64,000 bases of DNA from Catenovulum sp. 2E275. Lineage in GTDB: Bacteria > Pseudomonadota > Gammaproteobacteria > Enterobacterales > Alteromonadaceae. This document shows, piece by piece, positions 9,444 through 18,718 of the stretch (position 1 is its first letter; the number at the start of each line of letters is the position of its first letter). The stretch spans positions 186,001 through 250,000 of the forward strand of contig NZ_JAOPFU010000003.1 in assembly GCF_025515275.1 (NCBI RefSeq). The letters are read 5' to 3'. Below the pieces are notes generated by a model. It had not been told where the DNA came from and made no database searches. It saw only the letters and a program-made list of their open reading frames with translations. The position numbers were made by a program, and so were the translations under genes.

Positions 9444-10073
9444 ATGAATTCAAAGACTAAAGCTCAGCTTGTTCTTGCTCATGGCGCTGGAGCGGGATCA
9501 AAATCTGACTTTATGCAACAAATTTGTAATAAAATTACAGATTTATCACAAGGTGAGATCAAAGTGATCATGTTTGATTTCCCTTATATGCAAATAATTG
9601 AACAAACTGGTAAAAAACGCCCACCAAATAAAATGCCAGTGTTAGTTGAGGCATTTATTGAGCAAGTTAAACAACTGGATTTAAATTTGCCCGTTTTTGT
9701 TGGTGGGAAATCAATGGGGGCAAGAGTCGCATTAGAGACTATTTTAGCTTGTGAGCAGCAGAATATAGCCGATATAAAAGGGTATTTTGCTTTGGGTTAT
9801 CCTTTTCATCCGGTTGGAAAACCAGACAAACTCAGGTTAGATTTATTAAACTCAGTATCAACCAAAGGATTAATTATCCAAGGTGAGCGCGATACTTTTG
9901 GCAATAAATCAGAAGTCGAGCGTTATAACGTGCGTCATAATTACCAATTTAAGTGGATTTTAAGCGGCGATCATTCATTAAAACCGCTAAAATCGAGCGG
10001 CTTAACTCAGCTACAAACCATAACACAAGCAGCAAACTGGGTGGTTGATTTTATCTTATCCAGACCAGTCTAA
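9444..10073 (+). CDS. Alpha/beta hydrolase of the KANL3/Tex30-like type
   Basis: A 209-aa cytoplasmic alpha/beta hydrolase fold. The N-terminal LAHGAGAGS (residues 11-19) would form the oxyanion region. The nucleophile is probably Ser90 in GGKSMG, with Asp150 in QGERDTFG and His177 in SGDHSLKP completing a full catalytic triad. The domain resembles KANL3/Tex30 and bacterial dienelactone hydrolase-like proteins. It sits 28 bases after gcvA and 11 bases before ygdD, an insertion relative to the E. coli order. The substrate is unknown. Confidence 0.82.
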   Translation: MNSKTKAQLVLAHGAGAGSKSDFMQQICNKITDLSQGEIKVIMFDFPYMQIIEQTGKKRPPNKMPVLVEAFIEQVKQLDLNLPVFVGGKSMGARVALETILACEQQNIADIKGYFALGYPFHPVGKPDKLRLDLLNSVSTKGLIIQGERDTFGNKSEVERYNVRHNYQFKWILSGDHSLKPLKSSGLTQLQTITQAANWVVDFILSRPV

Positions 10074-10084
10074 GGTAATTAAAG

Positions 10085-10468
10085 ATGAATAAATTATTTA
10101 ATGTGAGTTTAGCTATTGCCTGTATTTTTGCCGCTAGTGCGGTATTACTAGGCGCTTTTGCTGCTCACGGCTTACAATCGGTATTAAATGAAAATGCGTT
10201 AAATGCGTTTAAAACAGGGGTTTTATATCAGTTTTTACATGCTTTAGCATTGGCAATAACCGCTATTTTGGCGCTACATTTTAATTCGCGGTTATTAACT
10301 AGCTCGGTGATATTATTTACCGTTGGCATTATTTGTTTTAGCGGCAGCATTTATTTGCTGACACTATTTAGTATTAAAAGTATCGCTTTATTAACCCCAT
10401 TGGGTGGGCTTTTGTTTGTAATTGGCTGGTTATGTTTAACCGCATTTGCCTTTATTGCTAAAAAATAA
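10085..10468 (+). CDS. ygdD: DUF423 membrane protein (YgdD-like)
   Basis: A small inner-membrane protein of 127 aa with four predicted hydrophobic helices and the family motif GAFAAHGLQ (about residues 23-31) plus a second motif FKTGVLYQFLHALAL. E. coli YgdD (131 aa) lies between gcvA and rlmM, as here. The molecular function of DUF423 is not known. Confidence 0.9.
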   Translation: MNKLFNVSLAIACIFAASAVLLGAFAAHGLQSVLNENALNAFKTGVLYQFLHALALAITAILALHFNSRLLTSSVILFTVGIICFSGSIYLLTLFSIKSIALLTPLGGLLFVIGWLCLTAFAFIAKK

Positions 10469-10480
10469 TTTTTAAGGTTT

Positions 10481-11536
10481 ATGATGAATCAATATATTTT
10501 ATATTGTCGCGCTGGGTTTGAGCGTGATTGTGCTGCTGAAATTCAATTTAAAGCCGCAGAAGTGGGGTTATATGGATTTTGCCGGACACAAGAGAATCAA
10601 GCCTATGTTGAGTTTGAACTCACGCAAGAAACCGGCACTGAATTGTTTTCAGTATTAAAACTGGACGATCTTATTTTTACCCGCCAATGGTTTAAGGTGA
10701 TTGAAAAACTAGAGGGATTAGCCGAAACCGATAGAATTTCCCCTATCATCAAATCGTTAATTGGTTACCAGTTCAGCGATATTAGAATGGAATATCCTGA
10801 GACTAATCAGGGTAAAGAAATTGCCGGTTTTGCTAAAAAATTTACTGTGCCACTGCGTCAGGCTTTAAAAAAACAAACCATACTGACCGACAATACACCG
10901 CAAAACCTACATTTATTTATGTTTAGCTCAACTCATTTAATTTTAGGGATGAGTTTGCAAAATAACGCCAGCGACTTATTACTGGGAATTAGACGGCTGA
11001 AATTTCCGGCAGATGGCCCAAGTCGTTCAACACTCAAATTAGAAGAAGCATTTCATCAGTTTATTCCTAAAAAAGAGTGGGAAACTCGGTTAAGTTCGGG
11101 TTTAAATGCGGTTGATTTAGGCGCTGCGCCGGGTGGGTGGACATATCAGCTCGTTAAAAAAGGTATGATGGTTAGCGCAATTGATAATGGACCTATGGCA
11201 GATAGCTTAATGGAAACCGGCCAAGTAAAACACTTTAAAGAAGATGGTTTTAAATATCAGCCGAAAAAACAAAATGTGCATTGGTTGGTATGCGACATGG
11301 TTGAAAAGCCGAGCCGTGTAGCCAGATTAATGACCAAGTGGGTGGAAAATAACTGGTGTAAAGAAGCGATTTTTAATTTAAAGCTGCCGATGAAACAAAG
11401 GTTTCAAAATGTGCAGCAAGTGCTCGAAGAAACTCAAATTAGCTTATATGAAGCGGGTGTGCGATACGAGTTAAAAGCCAAACACCTTTATCACGACAGG
11501 GAAGAAATCACCTGTTTATTAAGACGTTTAGATTAA
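10481..11536 (+). CDS. rlmM: 23S rRNA 2'-O-ribose C2498 methyltransferase RlmM
   Basis: Methylates the 2'-OH of C2498 in 23S rRNA. The 351-aa protein has the N-terminal THUMP-like half (YILYCRAGFERDCAAEIQ) and a C-terminal Rossmann-type methyltransferase with DLGAAPGGW at residues 212-220. The K-D-K-E type catalytic lysine region FNLKLPMK lies near 304. A tandem ATG-ATG leaves the start ambiguous by one codon. It ends the gcvA cluster, 12 bases after ygdD. Confidence 0.95.
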   Translation: MMNQYILYCRAGFERDCAAEIQFKAAEVGLYGFCRTQENQAYVEFELTQETGTELFSVLKLDDLIFTRQWFKVIEKLEGLAETDRISPIIKSLIGYQFSDIRMEYPETNQGKEIAGFAKKFTVPLRQALKKQTILTDNTPQNLHLFMFSSTHLILGMSLQNNASDLLLGIRRLKFPADGPSRSTLKLEEAFHQFIPKKEWETRLSSGLNAVDLGAAPGGWTYQLVKKGMMVSAIDNGPMADSLMETGQVKHFKEDGFKYQPKKQNVHWLVCDMVEKPSRVARLMTKWVENNWCKEAIFNLKLPMKQRFQNVQQVLEETQISLYEAGVRYELKAKHLYHDREEITCLLRRLD

Positions 11537-11628
11537 TTTTATCCTGTTGTTTAAAAATTACGACTTTTTATAAAGCTTTGATATACTTTTAATTGATTGA
11601 AATCTAAACACTTTGGACAATTAAATTT

Positions 11629-12033
11629 ATGTTTACCGCTTTATTTATTAATACTGATAAAACCGCTATGGGGCTAATTGTAGCGCTTGGTTTAGTATTA
11701 TCAGCTTGCGGTGACAATATTCATGAATATGCGCCGGTCGCTATGCTAAAAGAAGTTGATCGGCAAATGGCACCCGAGTTTGTAAAAGGAAACTGGCGTT
11801 ACCGTGGTGCTAGAGCTGTTGATGAAGGCATCGCGGTTTATATTCAAATTCCGGAAAGGCTCGATATTTCGGATGACCAGCATAAAGATTATTTAATAAA
11901 AACTATCTGCCCTAAATTAGATAATCTAGAATTTTGGCGAAAAGTAATAGGTTATCGTTTATTTATCCGCACTTATAATTATGTTGACCGTAATTACACG
12001 CAGGCGCTTTGCCCTAAACCTTTTAATATTTAA
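11629..12033 (+). CDS. Hypothetical lipoprotein, 134 aa
   Basis: Not recognised. A hydrophobic stretch ends in LVLSAC, a lipobox, so the protein is probably a lipoprotein anchored at the cysteine at residue 27; no inner-membrane retention Asp follows (Gly is +2). The first ATG gives a long n-region. An internal ATG at 11668 would give a very short 13-residue signal. The mature domain of about 107 residues ends with paired cysteines (ICPK and LCPK) that could form a disulphide. Confidence 0.6.
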   Translation: MFTALFINTDKTAMGLIVALGLVLSACGDNIHEYAPVAMLKEVDRQMAPEFVKGNWRYRGARAVDEGIAVYIQIPERLDISDDQHKDYLIKTICPKLDNLEFWRKVIGYRLFIRTYNYVDRNYTQALCPKPFNI

Positions 12034-12177
12034 ACAGCTTTTTCCTATCATTTATTTGTAATTTATTAAGTACAAAATACCAGCAATTAATGTGACCGAA
12101 GTTAAGTAATAGCTTGAATTTTATTTTGTGCGCTAGAACTCAATGCTAACATACACAGGTTTTATGGATAACTACAA

Positions 12178-12489
12178 GTGAACAGCATGATGAATTATTT
12201 TGGTTCAATAAATAACAAATTTATTAGTTTAGTGAATTTAAAAAATAAAAAAGTACCTAGAGCAAGTAGCGAAACACAATTTAAAAAAATTGCTTATGAT
12301 AAAATATTAGAAAGGCAAGAATATCTTAATAAGTACCCTCATATATATCATAATGAGGTTATTAGTTGTCGGGTTTGTTCTAGTCAGGATATTAAAGATT
12401 GGGGCTTGCTTTCCAGAGATGATGATAAAAGGGTTCATAGCTGTAACAGCTGTGGCCAAATTTTGTGGCGAAGTAGAGTCTCAATCTAA
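12178..12489 (+). CDS. Small zinc-ribbon-like protein, 103 aa
   Basis: Not recognised. The C-terminal third holds C-x-x-C (residues 64-67, CRVC) and, about 22 residues later, C-x-x-C (CNSC), the pattern of a zinc ribbon. The N-terminal part is basic and helical. A GTG start with GGATA 8 bases upstream is chosen; the ATGs at 12187 and 12190 are alternatives. The second C-x-x-C lies only about 10 residues from the end, so it could be a shortened member of a larger family. Confidence 0.5.
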   Translation: MNSMMNYFGSINNKFISLVNLKNKKVPRASSETQFKKIAYDKILERQEYLNKYPHIYHNEVISCRVCSSQDIKDWGLLSRDDDKRVHSCNSCGQILWRSRVSI

Positions 12490-12515
12490 TTATTTGGTAA
12501 AACATTAAGATTTTT

Positions 12516-13445
12516 ATGATAAAACTATTATTTAGGCTGGCCAGTATTGGCCTGTTTTCTGCTGCATTTTTATTTCCTTTTATTAACCAGCAACACATTG
12601 AAAAAGTGGTAGCAGAGCAGCCACAAGATAATTTAATTTCAGTGGATAAACCTAAACTGCCTACTTGGTTGCAGGATTATCCGGTTGCCCCCGACTTTGC
12701 AACTATCGAAGATGTGTATCAGAAAAAGCTCAGCTTTTTTAGTTACTTTTATCCGTTAATTACCGCCCATAATGAATGGATTGTCGAAGCCCGAAATTTT
12801 GTTGAGCAATACCGTAACTTATTAAAAGACTCACGAAAAGTGAGTTCAAGCAGTCGCACTTATTTAGCGGCGCTTTTTAGCCGTTATAGCATTGAATACG
12901 AACAAACCGATACCAAAAATCAATTATTAGCAAAAATGAATAAACTGCTTAAACGGATGGATGTTATTCCACCTGAGCTAATTTTGATTCAGGCTGCTAA
13001 TGAATCTGGCTGGGGTACTTCGCGTTTTGCCCGTGAAGGTAAAAATTATTTTGGTCAATGGTGCTACCAACCGGGTTGTGGTTTAGTGCCAATTAATCGG
13101 GTAGAAGGTTTAAGTCATGAAGTTGAAAAATTTGAACATGCTTATCAGGCTTTAGATAGTTACTTTGTAAATGTAAACACGAATAATGCTTATCGTATTT
13201 TTAGAGAAATGCGGGCAAGTTACCGAAAATTAGGTCAAACGCCATCAGCAGAAGTATTAGCAACGGGTTTAATGAGTTACTCTGAACGCGGCGCTGATTA
13301 TGTGCAGGATATTATTGCTATGTTGAGATCGAATCAAGATGTGATGGACGAAGCTAAGAAGGGGATGCAAGCTGGAACAGATGAAATGACTGAACATTTA
13401 CCTAATTCAGAGCCGACTCCGGTTGAAGAAAATTTAGCCAGCTAA
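12516..13445 (+). CDS. bax: Bax-type glucosaminidase domain protein
   Basis: Peptidoglycan N-acetylglucosaminidase-like protein (GH73 / Bax family), 309 aa. It has an N-terminal signal or anchor (residues 1-24), a linker, and the catalytic domain from about residue 145, with PPELILIQAANESGWGTSRF in which Glu163 is the probable catalytic acid. NYFGQWCYQPGCG near 177-189 and the C-terminal YAERG-like LMSYSERG segment match E. coli Bax. It would act in the periplasm on cell-wall glycan. Confidence 0.85.
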   Translation: MIKLLFRLASIGLFSAAFLFPFINQQHIEKVVAEQPQDNLISVDKPKLPTWLQDYPVAPDFATIEDVYQKKLSFFSYFYPLITAHNEWIVEARNFVEQYRNLLKDSRKVSSSSRTYLAALFSRYSIEYEQTDTKNQLLAKMNKLLKRMDVIPPELILIQAANESGWGTSRFAREGKNYFGQWCYQPGCGLVPINRVEGLSHEVEKFEHAYQALDSYFVNVNTNNAYRIFREMRASYRKLGQTPSAEVLATGLMSYSERGADYVQDIIAMLRSNQDVMDEAKKGMQAGTDEMTEHLPNSEPTPVEENLAS

Positions 13446-13458
13446 TTTTACGTTGGAT

Positions 13459-13512
13459 ATTGCGCTGCTGTTACTTTAGGTTTTATGGCAATTTAAAGTT
13501 TAACAGCGCAAT
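13459..13512. terminator. Long imperfect inverted repeat between convergent bax and rlmI
   Basis: ATTGCGCTG-CTG-TTA (13459-13473) pairs with TAACAGCGCAAT (13501-13512), leaving a 3-base bulge; the inner bases (CTTTAG and TTTAAAG) extend the stem. It lies exactly between two convergent genes, so transcription termination in both directions is the likely role, although no T-run follows. Confidence 0.45.
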
Positions 13513-13537
13513 AGTTAGTTGATAGTGTTAACGGAAG

Positions 13538-14719
13538 CTAAACTGCTTTTTTAACCACTAAACCTTTTAAGTAAAAAGCTTCTGGGTAATTGAGCGAAAT
13601 CGGATGATCTTTTGCTTGAGTCAACTTTTGAATTATCTGCGCATTTACACCTGCATCAACAGCCGCATCCGCGACTACTTTTTGAAATAAATCAGCATCC
13701 ACTAACCCAGAACACGAAAACGTTAATAAGGTGCCGCCCGGTTTTAATAACTGCAAAGCTAGCATATTAATGTCTTTGTAACCTCGGCAAGCGCGAATAA
13801 CCTGACCTTTGTTTTCTGCGAATTTAGGCGGATCAAGTACAATCACATCAAACTGAATATCTTGCTCTTTATACTGGCGCAGCAATTTAAATACGTCGGC
13901 ATTAACTTGCTCAAATTTGTCGTTAAAACCATTTTCTGCATATTGCAGGCTGGCAGTATTTAATGCCGTGTCAGATACATCCACATTAGTGACTTTATCC
14001 GCTCCGGCTTGCAGCGCATATAAACCGAATGTGCCAGTGTAGCTAAAGCAATTTAATACTTGTTTGTTCTGGCAATACTGTGCAGCAATTTGACGGTTAT
14101 CGCGTTGATCTAAATAAAAACCGGTTTTATGGCCTTGTTCAATATCAACCAATATTTTTAAACCATTTTCGGTTATCCAAACTTTGCTGTCAGCCTGACC
14201 AGACAACCAGCCTGTGGTTTGTGATAAACCTTCTTTTTTACGAACCGCCACATCAGAGCGTTCATAAATTGCCATATCAGGAAAAACCTGATTTAACGCT
14301 TTAACTATGGTTTGTTTGTGAAACTCAACACCCGCAGATAAAAACTGACCTACGATCACATTGTTATATAAATCGAGCGTTAATCCTGGAATACCGTCTG
14401 ATTCACCAGCAATTAAACGATAGGCATTAGAAACAGACGAAATTAATTGTTCGCGCATGGCTTTGGCCGCTTTTATTTTTCGGACAAAAAAATCAAAATC
14501 TATTGTTTCTGTTTGCTCAAATGACCAAACTCTGGCTCTGATTTGAGACTGCGGAGAGTAGGCGGCTTTTGCCAACCATTCACCTTTGGCGCTATAGACA
14601 TCTATGGTTTCACCGCTTTTAGGCTTGCCGTTTAATTCAGCAATAGCACGCGAAAAAATCCAAGGATGTTTACGTAATAATGATTTTTCACGCCCTTTAA
14701 CCAGAGTGATGTGTGACAT
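13538..14719 (-). CDS. rlmI: 23S rRNA m5C1962 methyltransferase RlmI
   Basis: Class I methyltransferase of 393 aa (E. coli RlmI 396 aa). The N-terminal PUA domain (residues 1-75, with KGREKSLLRKHPWIFSRAI) binds RNA. The Rossmann domain has NCFSYTGTFGLYAL (223-236), VLDPPKF (294-300) and FSCSG with Cys336, the probable catalytic cysteine. It is read in the same direction as metG but separated from it by a strong terminator, so it has its own promoter. Confidence 0.92.
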   Translation of the reverse strand: MSHITLVKGREKSLLRKHPWIFSRAIAELNGKPKSGETIDVYSAKGEWLAKAAYSPQSQIRARVWSFEQTETIDFDFFVRKIKAAKAMREQLISSVSNAYRLIAGESDGIPGLTLDLYNNVIVGQFLSAGVEFHKQTIVKALNQVFPDMAIYERSDVAVRKKEGLSQTTGWLSGQADSKVWITENGLKILVDIEQGHKTGFYLDQRDNRQIAAQYCQNKQVLNCFSYTGTFGLYALQAGADKVTNVDVSDTALNTASLQYAENGFNDKFEQVNADVFKLLRQYKEQDIQFDVIVLDPPKFAENKGQVIRACRGYKDINMLALQLLKPGGTLLTFSCSGLVDADLFQKVVADAAVDAGVNAQIIQKLTQAKDHPISLNYPEAFYLKGLVVKKAV

Positions 14720-14771
14720 TGTTATTCCTGACTTGATAAAAAAGAAACTAATAAACCCAAGCTGGGTTAAC

Positions 14772-14803
14772 TAAAAACAGCCGCTAACTGCGGCTGTTTT
14801 TAG
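14772..14803 (-). terminator. Rho-independent terminator of metG
   Basis: AAAAACAGCCGC (14773-14784) pairs with GCGGCTGTTTTT (14790-14801) across a 5-base loop. Read on the - strand, the GC-rich stem ends in TTTTTA, placed 26 bases after the metG stop. Confidence 0.85.
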
Positions 14804-14826
14804 AGTGATTACAAATAAAATCTTGG

Positions 14827-16884
14827 TTATTTTACTCGCATGCCCGGCTTAGCACCGTCTTCCGGGTTTAATATCCATAACTCTGAACCGCCCGGACCTG
14901 CGGCTAAAATCATACCTTCTGACATACCAAAACGCATTTTTCGTGGTTTTAAGTTAGCCACAACAACTGTCAGTTTACCTTCTAAATCCTGCGGTTGATA
15001 AGCTGATTTTATCCCTGCAAAAATTTGTCTTTGCTCTAAACCTAGATCAACCTGAATTTTTAATAGCTTGTCTGCGCCTTCAACATGCTCGGCACTGATA
15101 ATTTTGGCAATCCGTAAATCTAATTTTGCAAAATCATCAAATTCAATTTCGGCTGCAATGGGCTCGATTTCTGCATTTTGAGCAGGTTTCGCGGTTGCTT
15201 TATTCTTGGTTTTGTTATCTTCTTGAGCGGCTTGAGGCGCTAAATTTTGCTTAGAGGCTTCTACCATAGCTTCAATATGTTTGATATCTAAACGCTGTAA
15301 TAAAGGTTTAAATTTTTCAATCGCATGACCAAGCATACGTTGATTAATATTAGCCCAAATTAACTCATCATTTAAAAACTCAGACACTTTATCCGCTAAT
15401 GCCGGTAATACAGGTTTTAGATAAATGGTTAAAATTCGGAATAAGTTTAAGGCATCAGAACAAACTTGATGAGCTCTTTGTTTGCTTGATTCCTCTTTAG
15501 CTAATACCCAAGGCGCTTCATCTGCAATATATTGGTTGGCTTTGTCTGCCAACGCCATAATTTCGCGAATCGCCTTGCTGTAATCTCGGCTTTCATATAA
15601 TCCAGCAATTTTATCAGAGGCATTTTCAAATTCAGTTAATAGTGCAGGGTTGAGCACTTCATCTGCTAATTTTCCGTCAAATAATTTGGTAATAAAACCC
15701 GCACAGCGACTGGCGATATTAACGTATTTACCGACTAAGTCTGAATTAACGCGTTGGGCAAAATCTTCAAGGTTTAAATCTAAATCATCCACACGGTTGG
15801 TTAACTTAGCAGCAAAATAATAGCGTAAAAACTCAGGTTCTAAATGTTCTAAATAAGTTTGAGCTTTAACAAAAGTACCTTTTGATTTGCTCATTTTTGT
15901 ACCATTTACCGTTAAAAAACCATGTGCATGAACACCTGTTGGTTTACGGTAGCCTGCGCCTTCTAACATTGCAGGCCAAAACAAGCCGTGGAAGTTAATA
16001 ATGTCTTTGCCAATAAAGTGGTGAAGTTCAGCATTTGAGTCAACCGACCAAAATTCGTCAAAGTTGATACCTTGTTTATCACATAAGTTTTTAAAGCTAC
16101 TCATGTAACCAATTGGTGCGTCTAACCAAACATAAAAGAATTTATCGGTTGTTCCCGGAATATTAAAACCAAAATAAGGCGAATCACGGCTAATGTCCCA
16201 AGCTTGCAGGCCATCGGCAAACCATTCACCTAATTTGTTTGCCATTTGCTCTTGCAAAGTACCTGATTTAGTCCAGTTTTCTAACATGCTTTGGAACTGG
16301 CCTAGCTCAAAAAAGTAATGTTCACTTTGTTTTAAAACTGGGGTAGCGTCTGATACGGTTGAACGGGCATTTTTAAGTTCAACTGGCGAATAAGTAGAAC
16401 TACAAACTTCACAGTTATCGCCGTATTGGTCTTGAGCACCACAGCTTGGGCAGTCGCCTTTTACGTATCTGTCCGGTAAAAACATTTGTTTTTGTGGATC
16501 ATAAAGCTGTTCAATGGTTTTTTTACTAATACAACCAGCTTGCTCAAGTTGAGTATAAACCAGTTGAGCTAATGTTTTGTTTTCATCAGAATGGGTTGAA
16601 TGAAAGTTATCAAATTCAACTAAAAATCCGCTACAATCGCGAATATGCTCCTGACGAATCGCATCTACCATTGCTTCTGGTTTTAAGCCTAATTCTTCGG
16701 CTTTAAGCATAATTGGGGTGCCGTGTGCATCAGAAGCGCAAACAAAATGAGTTTGATGGCCACGAGTTTTTTGAAATCTAACCCAAATATCGGTTTGAAT
16801 ATGTTCTAATATATGGCCTAAATGGAGTGAACCATTGGCATAAGGTAACGCGCAGGTTACTAAAATTTTTCTGGTGTCAGTCAT
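14827..16884 (-). CDS. metG: Methionine--tRNA ligase
   Basis: Charges tRNA-Met. The 685-aa protein carries the class I signatures HLGH (residues 21-24) and KMSKS (330-334), and a zinc knuckle with Cys145, Cys148, Cys158 and Cys161, as in the E. coli two-knuckle type. A flexible Ala/Lys/Gln-rich linker (about 555-580) leads into a C-terminal tRNA-binding EMAP/Trbp111 domain (585-685). It is divergent from mrp, the usual gammaproteobacterial arrangement. Confidence 0.97.
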   Translation of the reverse strand: MTDTRKILVTCALPYANGSLHLGHILEHIQTDIWVRFQKTRGHQTHFVCASDAHGTPIMLKAEELGLKPEAMVDAIRQEHIRDCSGFLVEFDNFHSTHSDENKTLAQLVYTQLEQAGCISKKTIEQLYDPQKQMFLPDRYVKGDCPSCGAQDQYGDNCEVCSSTYSPVELKNARSTVSDATPVLKQSEHYFFELGQFQSMLENWTKSGTLQEQMANKLGEWFADGLQAWDISRDSPYFGFNIPGTTDKFFYVWLDAPIGYMSSFKNLCDKQGINFDEFWSVDSNAELHHFIGKDIINFHGLFWPAMLEGAGYRKPTGVHAHGFLTVNGTKMSKSKGTFVKAQTYLEHLEPEFLRYYFAAKLTNRVDDLDLNLEDFAQRVNSDLVGKYVNIASRCAGFITKLFDGKLADEVLNPALLTEFENASDKIAGLYESRDYSKAIREIMALADKANQYIADEAPWVLAKEESSKQRAHQVCSDALNLFRILTIYLKPVLPALADKVSEFLNDELIWANINQRMLGHAIEKFKPLLQRLDIKHIEAMVEASKQNLAPQAAQEDNKTKNKATAKPAQNAEIEPIAAEIEFDDFAKLDLRIAKIISAEHVEGADKLLKIQVDLGLEQRQIFAGIKSAYQPQDLEGKLTVVVANLKPRKMRFGMSEGMILAAGPGGSELWILNPEDGAKPGMRVK

Positions 16885-16984
16885 TTAAATTCTATTCGTT
16901 AATTTGCAGATTCAATTAAGTGCGAATACTACTGAAATTAGCGCTTAATTTCATCTGCTTATCGTCATCAAGGATAAAATTATT

Positions 16985-18064
16985 GTGTTTAAGTCCATTT
17001 TTAAAACAAATGGGGAAAAAAAAGCCCAGATTATTGAGAAAATTAAAACATTTTTGCTTGAATTTGATGCTGAATTTATTTTATCTCAGTGTGAATTTGT
17101 TGCCGCTTCAGATAAAGATCCTGAGTTAATCTCTAAGTTAATTTTACCGTTTAAGTTTGATGCCTTAAAAGCAGAATTAGAGCAGACATTTGATAAATTA
17201 ACGATTGAATATCAGCTCCAGTTGGCATCATTAAGCAAATTACATCACAACAAACTTGCACAAATTAAGCATGTAGTGGCTGTTGCTTCTGGTAAAGGTG
17301 GGGTGGGTAAATCAACCACCACGGTTAATATTGCCCGAAGTTTGGCCAGCTTTGGCGCAAAAGTTGGCGTATTGGATGCCGATATTTATGGGCCATCTAT
17401 ACCGCTGATGTTTGGTTTACAAGGCCAACAGCCGGATACTCATGACGGCAAAATTATGCAGCCGCTTGTATCTGACGAAGGGATAAAATGTAACTCAATC
17501 GGTTTTTTGGTTGACCCTAATGATGCTGCTATTTGGCGTGGACCAATGGCAAGCCGAGCTTTAACTCAGTTATTTAATGAAACCCAGTGGGGTGAATTAG
17601 ATTATTTATTAATTGACTTGCCGCCGGGAACTGGCGATATCCAGCTAACTTTAACTCAAAGTTTACCGCTAAGTGGCGCGATAGTGGTTACCACACCACA
17701 AAATATTGCCTTGGCCGATGCTAAAAAAGCCATTGCTATGTTTAACAAGGTGAATGTTGCGGTTTTAGGATTAATTGAAAATATGAGCCTGCATGTTTGT
17801 AGCCAGTGTGGTCATGTTGAACATATTTTTGGTTGTGATGGTGGAAAAAGTCTAGCCGCAAAAGAAGGCGTTAACGTTTTAGGGATGACAGCTTTAGATA
17901 TTAATTTGCGTGAAATTATGGATAATGGCGACACTAACGGATTTAAACAGGCAAGTTTTTTCCGCGACTATCAAAAAATTTCATTGAAGCTGGCCAATGA
18001 GCTATATACTCTGGCACAAGCAAGGCCGGCCAGCCAAAGCATTGAGATTACGCAATTAGACTAA
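16985..18064 (+). CDS. apbC: Iron-sulfur cluster carrier protein Mrp/ApbC
   Basis: P-loop NTPase that carries and transfers Fe-S clusters. The 359-aa protein has an N-terminal MIP18-like region, a deviant Walker A GKGGVGKS (residues 103-110), LIDLPPGTGD (209-218) and the cluster-binding C-x-x-C at Cys272 and Cys275. A GTG start is chosen because AAGGAT lies about 10 bases upstream. It is divergent from metG by 100 bases and followed by dcd at 18 bases, possibly cotranscribed. Confidence 0.94.
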   Translation: MFKSIFKTNGEKKAQIIEKIKTFLLEFDAEFILSQCEFVAASDKDPELISKLILPFKFDALKAELEQTFDKLTIEYQLQLASLSKLHHNKLAQIKHVVAVASGKGGVGKSTTTVNIARSLASFGAKVGVLDADIYGPSIPLMFGLQGQQPDTHDGKIMQPLVSDEGIKCNSIGFLVDPNDAAIWRGPMASRALTQLFNETQWGELDYLLIDLPPGTGDIQLTLTQSLPLSGAIVVTTPQNIALADAKKAIAMFNKVNVAVLGLIENMSLHVCSQCGHVEHIFGCDGGKSLAAKEGVNVLGMTALDINLREIMDNGDTNGFKQASFFRDYQKISLKLANELYTLAQARPASQSIEITQLD

Positions 18065-18082
18065 TTAATAAGTAGATAAATC

Positions 18083-18673
18083 ATGCGATTATGCGATAAA
18101 GATATTATAAAAGCGTTGCACGACAAGCACATAGAAATCAATCCGATGCCGACCGAGGATATGATAAGTGGCGTAACTGTTGATATTAGGTTAGGTAATA
18201 AGTTTCGAATTTTTCAGGAGCATTCAGCACCTTATATTGATTTAAGCGGCCCTAAAGAAGAAGTGAACAAAGCGCTGAATGTGGTGATGTCGGATGAGAT
18301 TTATATTGAAGAGGGCGAAGCTTTCTTTTTACATCCGGGTGAACTTGCGCTGTCAGTTACTTATGAGTCGGTTACTTTACCGGATAATATTGTTGGCTGG
18401 TTAGACGGTCGTTCATCTTTAGCCCGGCTTGGGTTAATGGTGCATGTGACCGCTCACCGAATTGATCCCGGCTGGTCTGGAAATATTGTTTTAGAGTTTT
18501 ATAACAGTGGTAAATTACCATTAGCGCTCAGGCCTAAAATGAAGATTGGTGCGCTTAATTTTGAAACCATGTCAGGCTCGGCCATTCGCCCATACAACAA
18601 AAGAGTCGATGCTAAATACAAAGGGCAAGACGGAGCTATTGCCAGCCGAATCAGCGAAGATGATAAAAGCTAA
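18083..18673 (+). CDS. dcd: dCTP deaminase
   Basis: Deaminates dCTP to dUTP, the first step towards dTMP. The 196-aa protein matches E. coli Dcd (193 aa) and contains the catalytic and nucleotide-binding segments [13 protein letters not shown] and [17 protein letters not shown], with the catalytic glutamate in LEFYN. The C-terminal QDGAIASRI tail closes over the active site in the family. It follows apbC by 18 bases. Confidence 0.96.
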   Translation: MRLCDKDIIKALHDKHIEINPMPTEDMISGVTVDIRLGNKFRIFQEHSAPYIDLSGPKEEVNKALNVVMSDEIYIEEGEAFFLHPGELALSVTYESVTLPDNIVGWLDGRSSLARLGLMVHVTAHRIDPGWSGNIVLEFYNSGKLPLALRPKMKIGALNFETMSGSAIRPYNKRVDAKYKGQDGAIASRISEDDKS

Positions 18674-18686
18674 TTGGTTTTGAGTT

Positions 18687-18712
18687 ATAGCCGGTTATGC
18701 ATAACCGGCTAT
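18687..18712. terminator. Perfect 26-bp palindrome between convergent dcd and yvcK-like genes
   Basis: ATAGCCGGTTATG (18687-18699) and CATAACCGGCTAT (18700-18712) are exact complements. It lies between two convergent stop codons (18673 and 18719). It is likely a bidirectional terminator hairpin; the T-run is weak on both sides. Confidence 0.55.
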
Positions 18713-18718
18713 ATCAAT

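Noticed and set aside
12392-12598. 68-codon open frame on the - strand across the zinc-ribbon and bax genes
   Set aside because: It overlaps two better-supported + strand genes and resembles nothing.
14080-14304. 74-codon open frame antisense within rlmI
   Set aside because: It is a complementary-strand shadow of a clearly conserved methyltransferase.
16920-17129. 69-codon + strand frame overlapping the start of mrp
   Set aside because: It overlaps the conserved mrp N-terminus in another frame and encodes a Leu-rich nonsense sequence.
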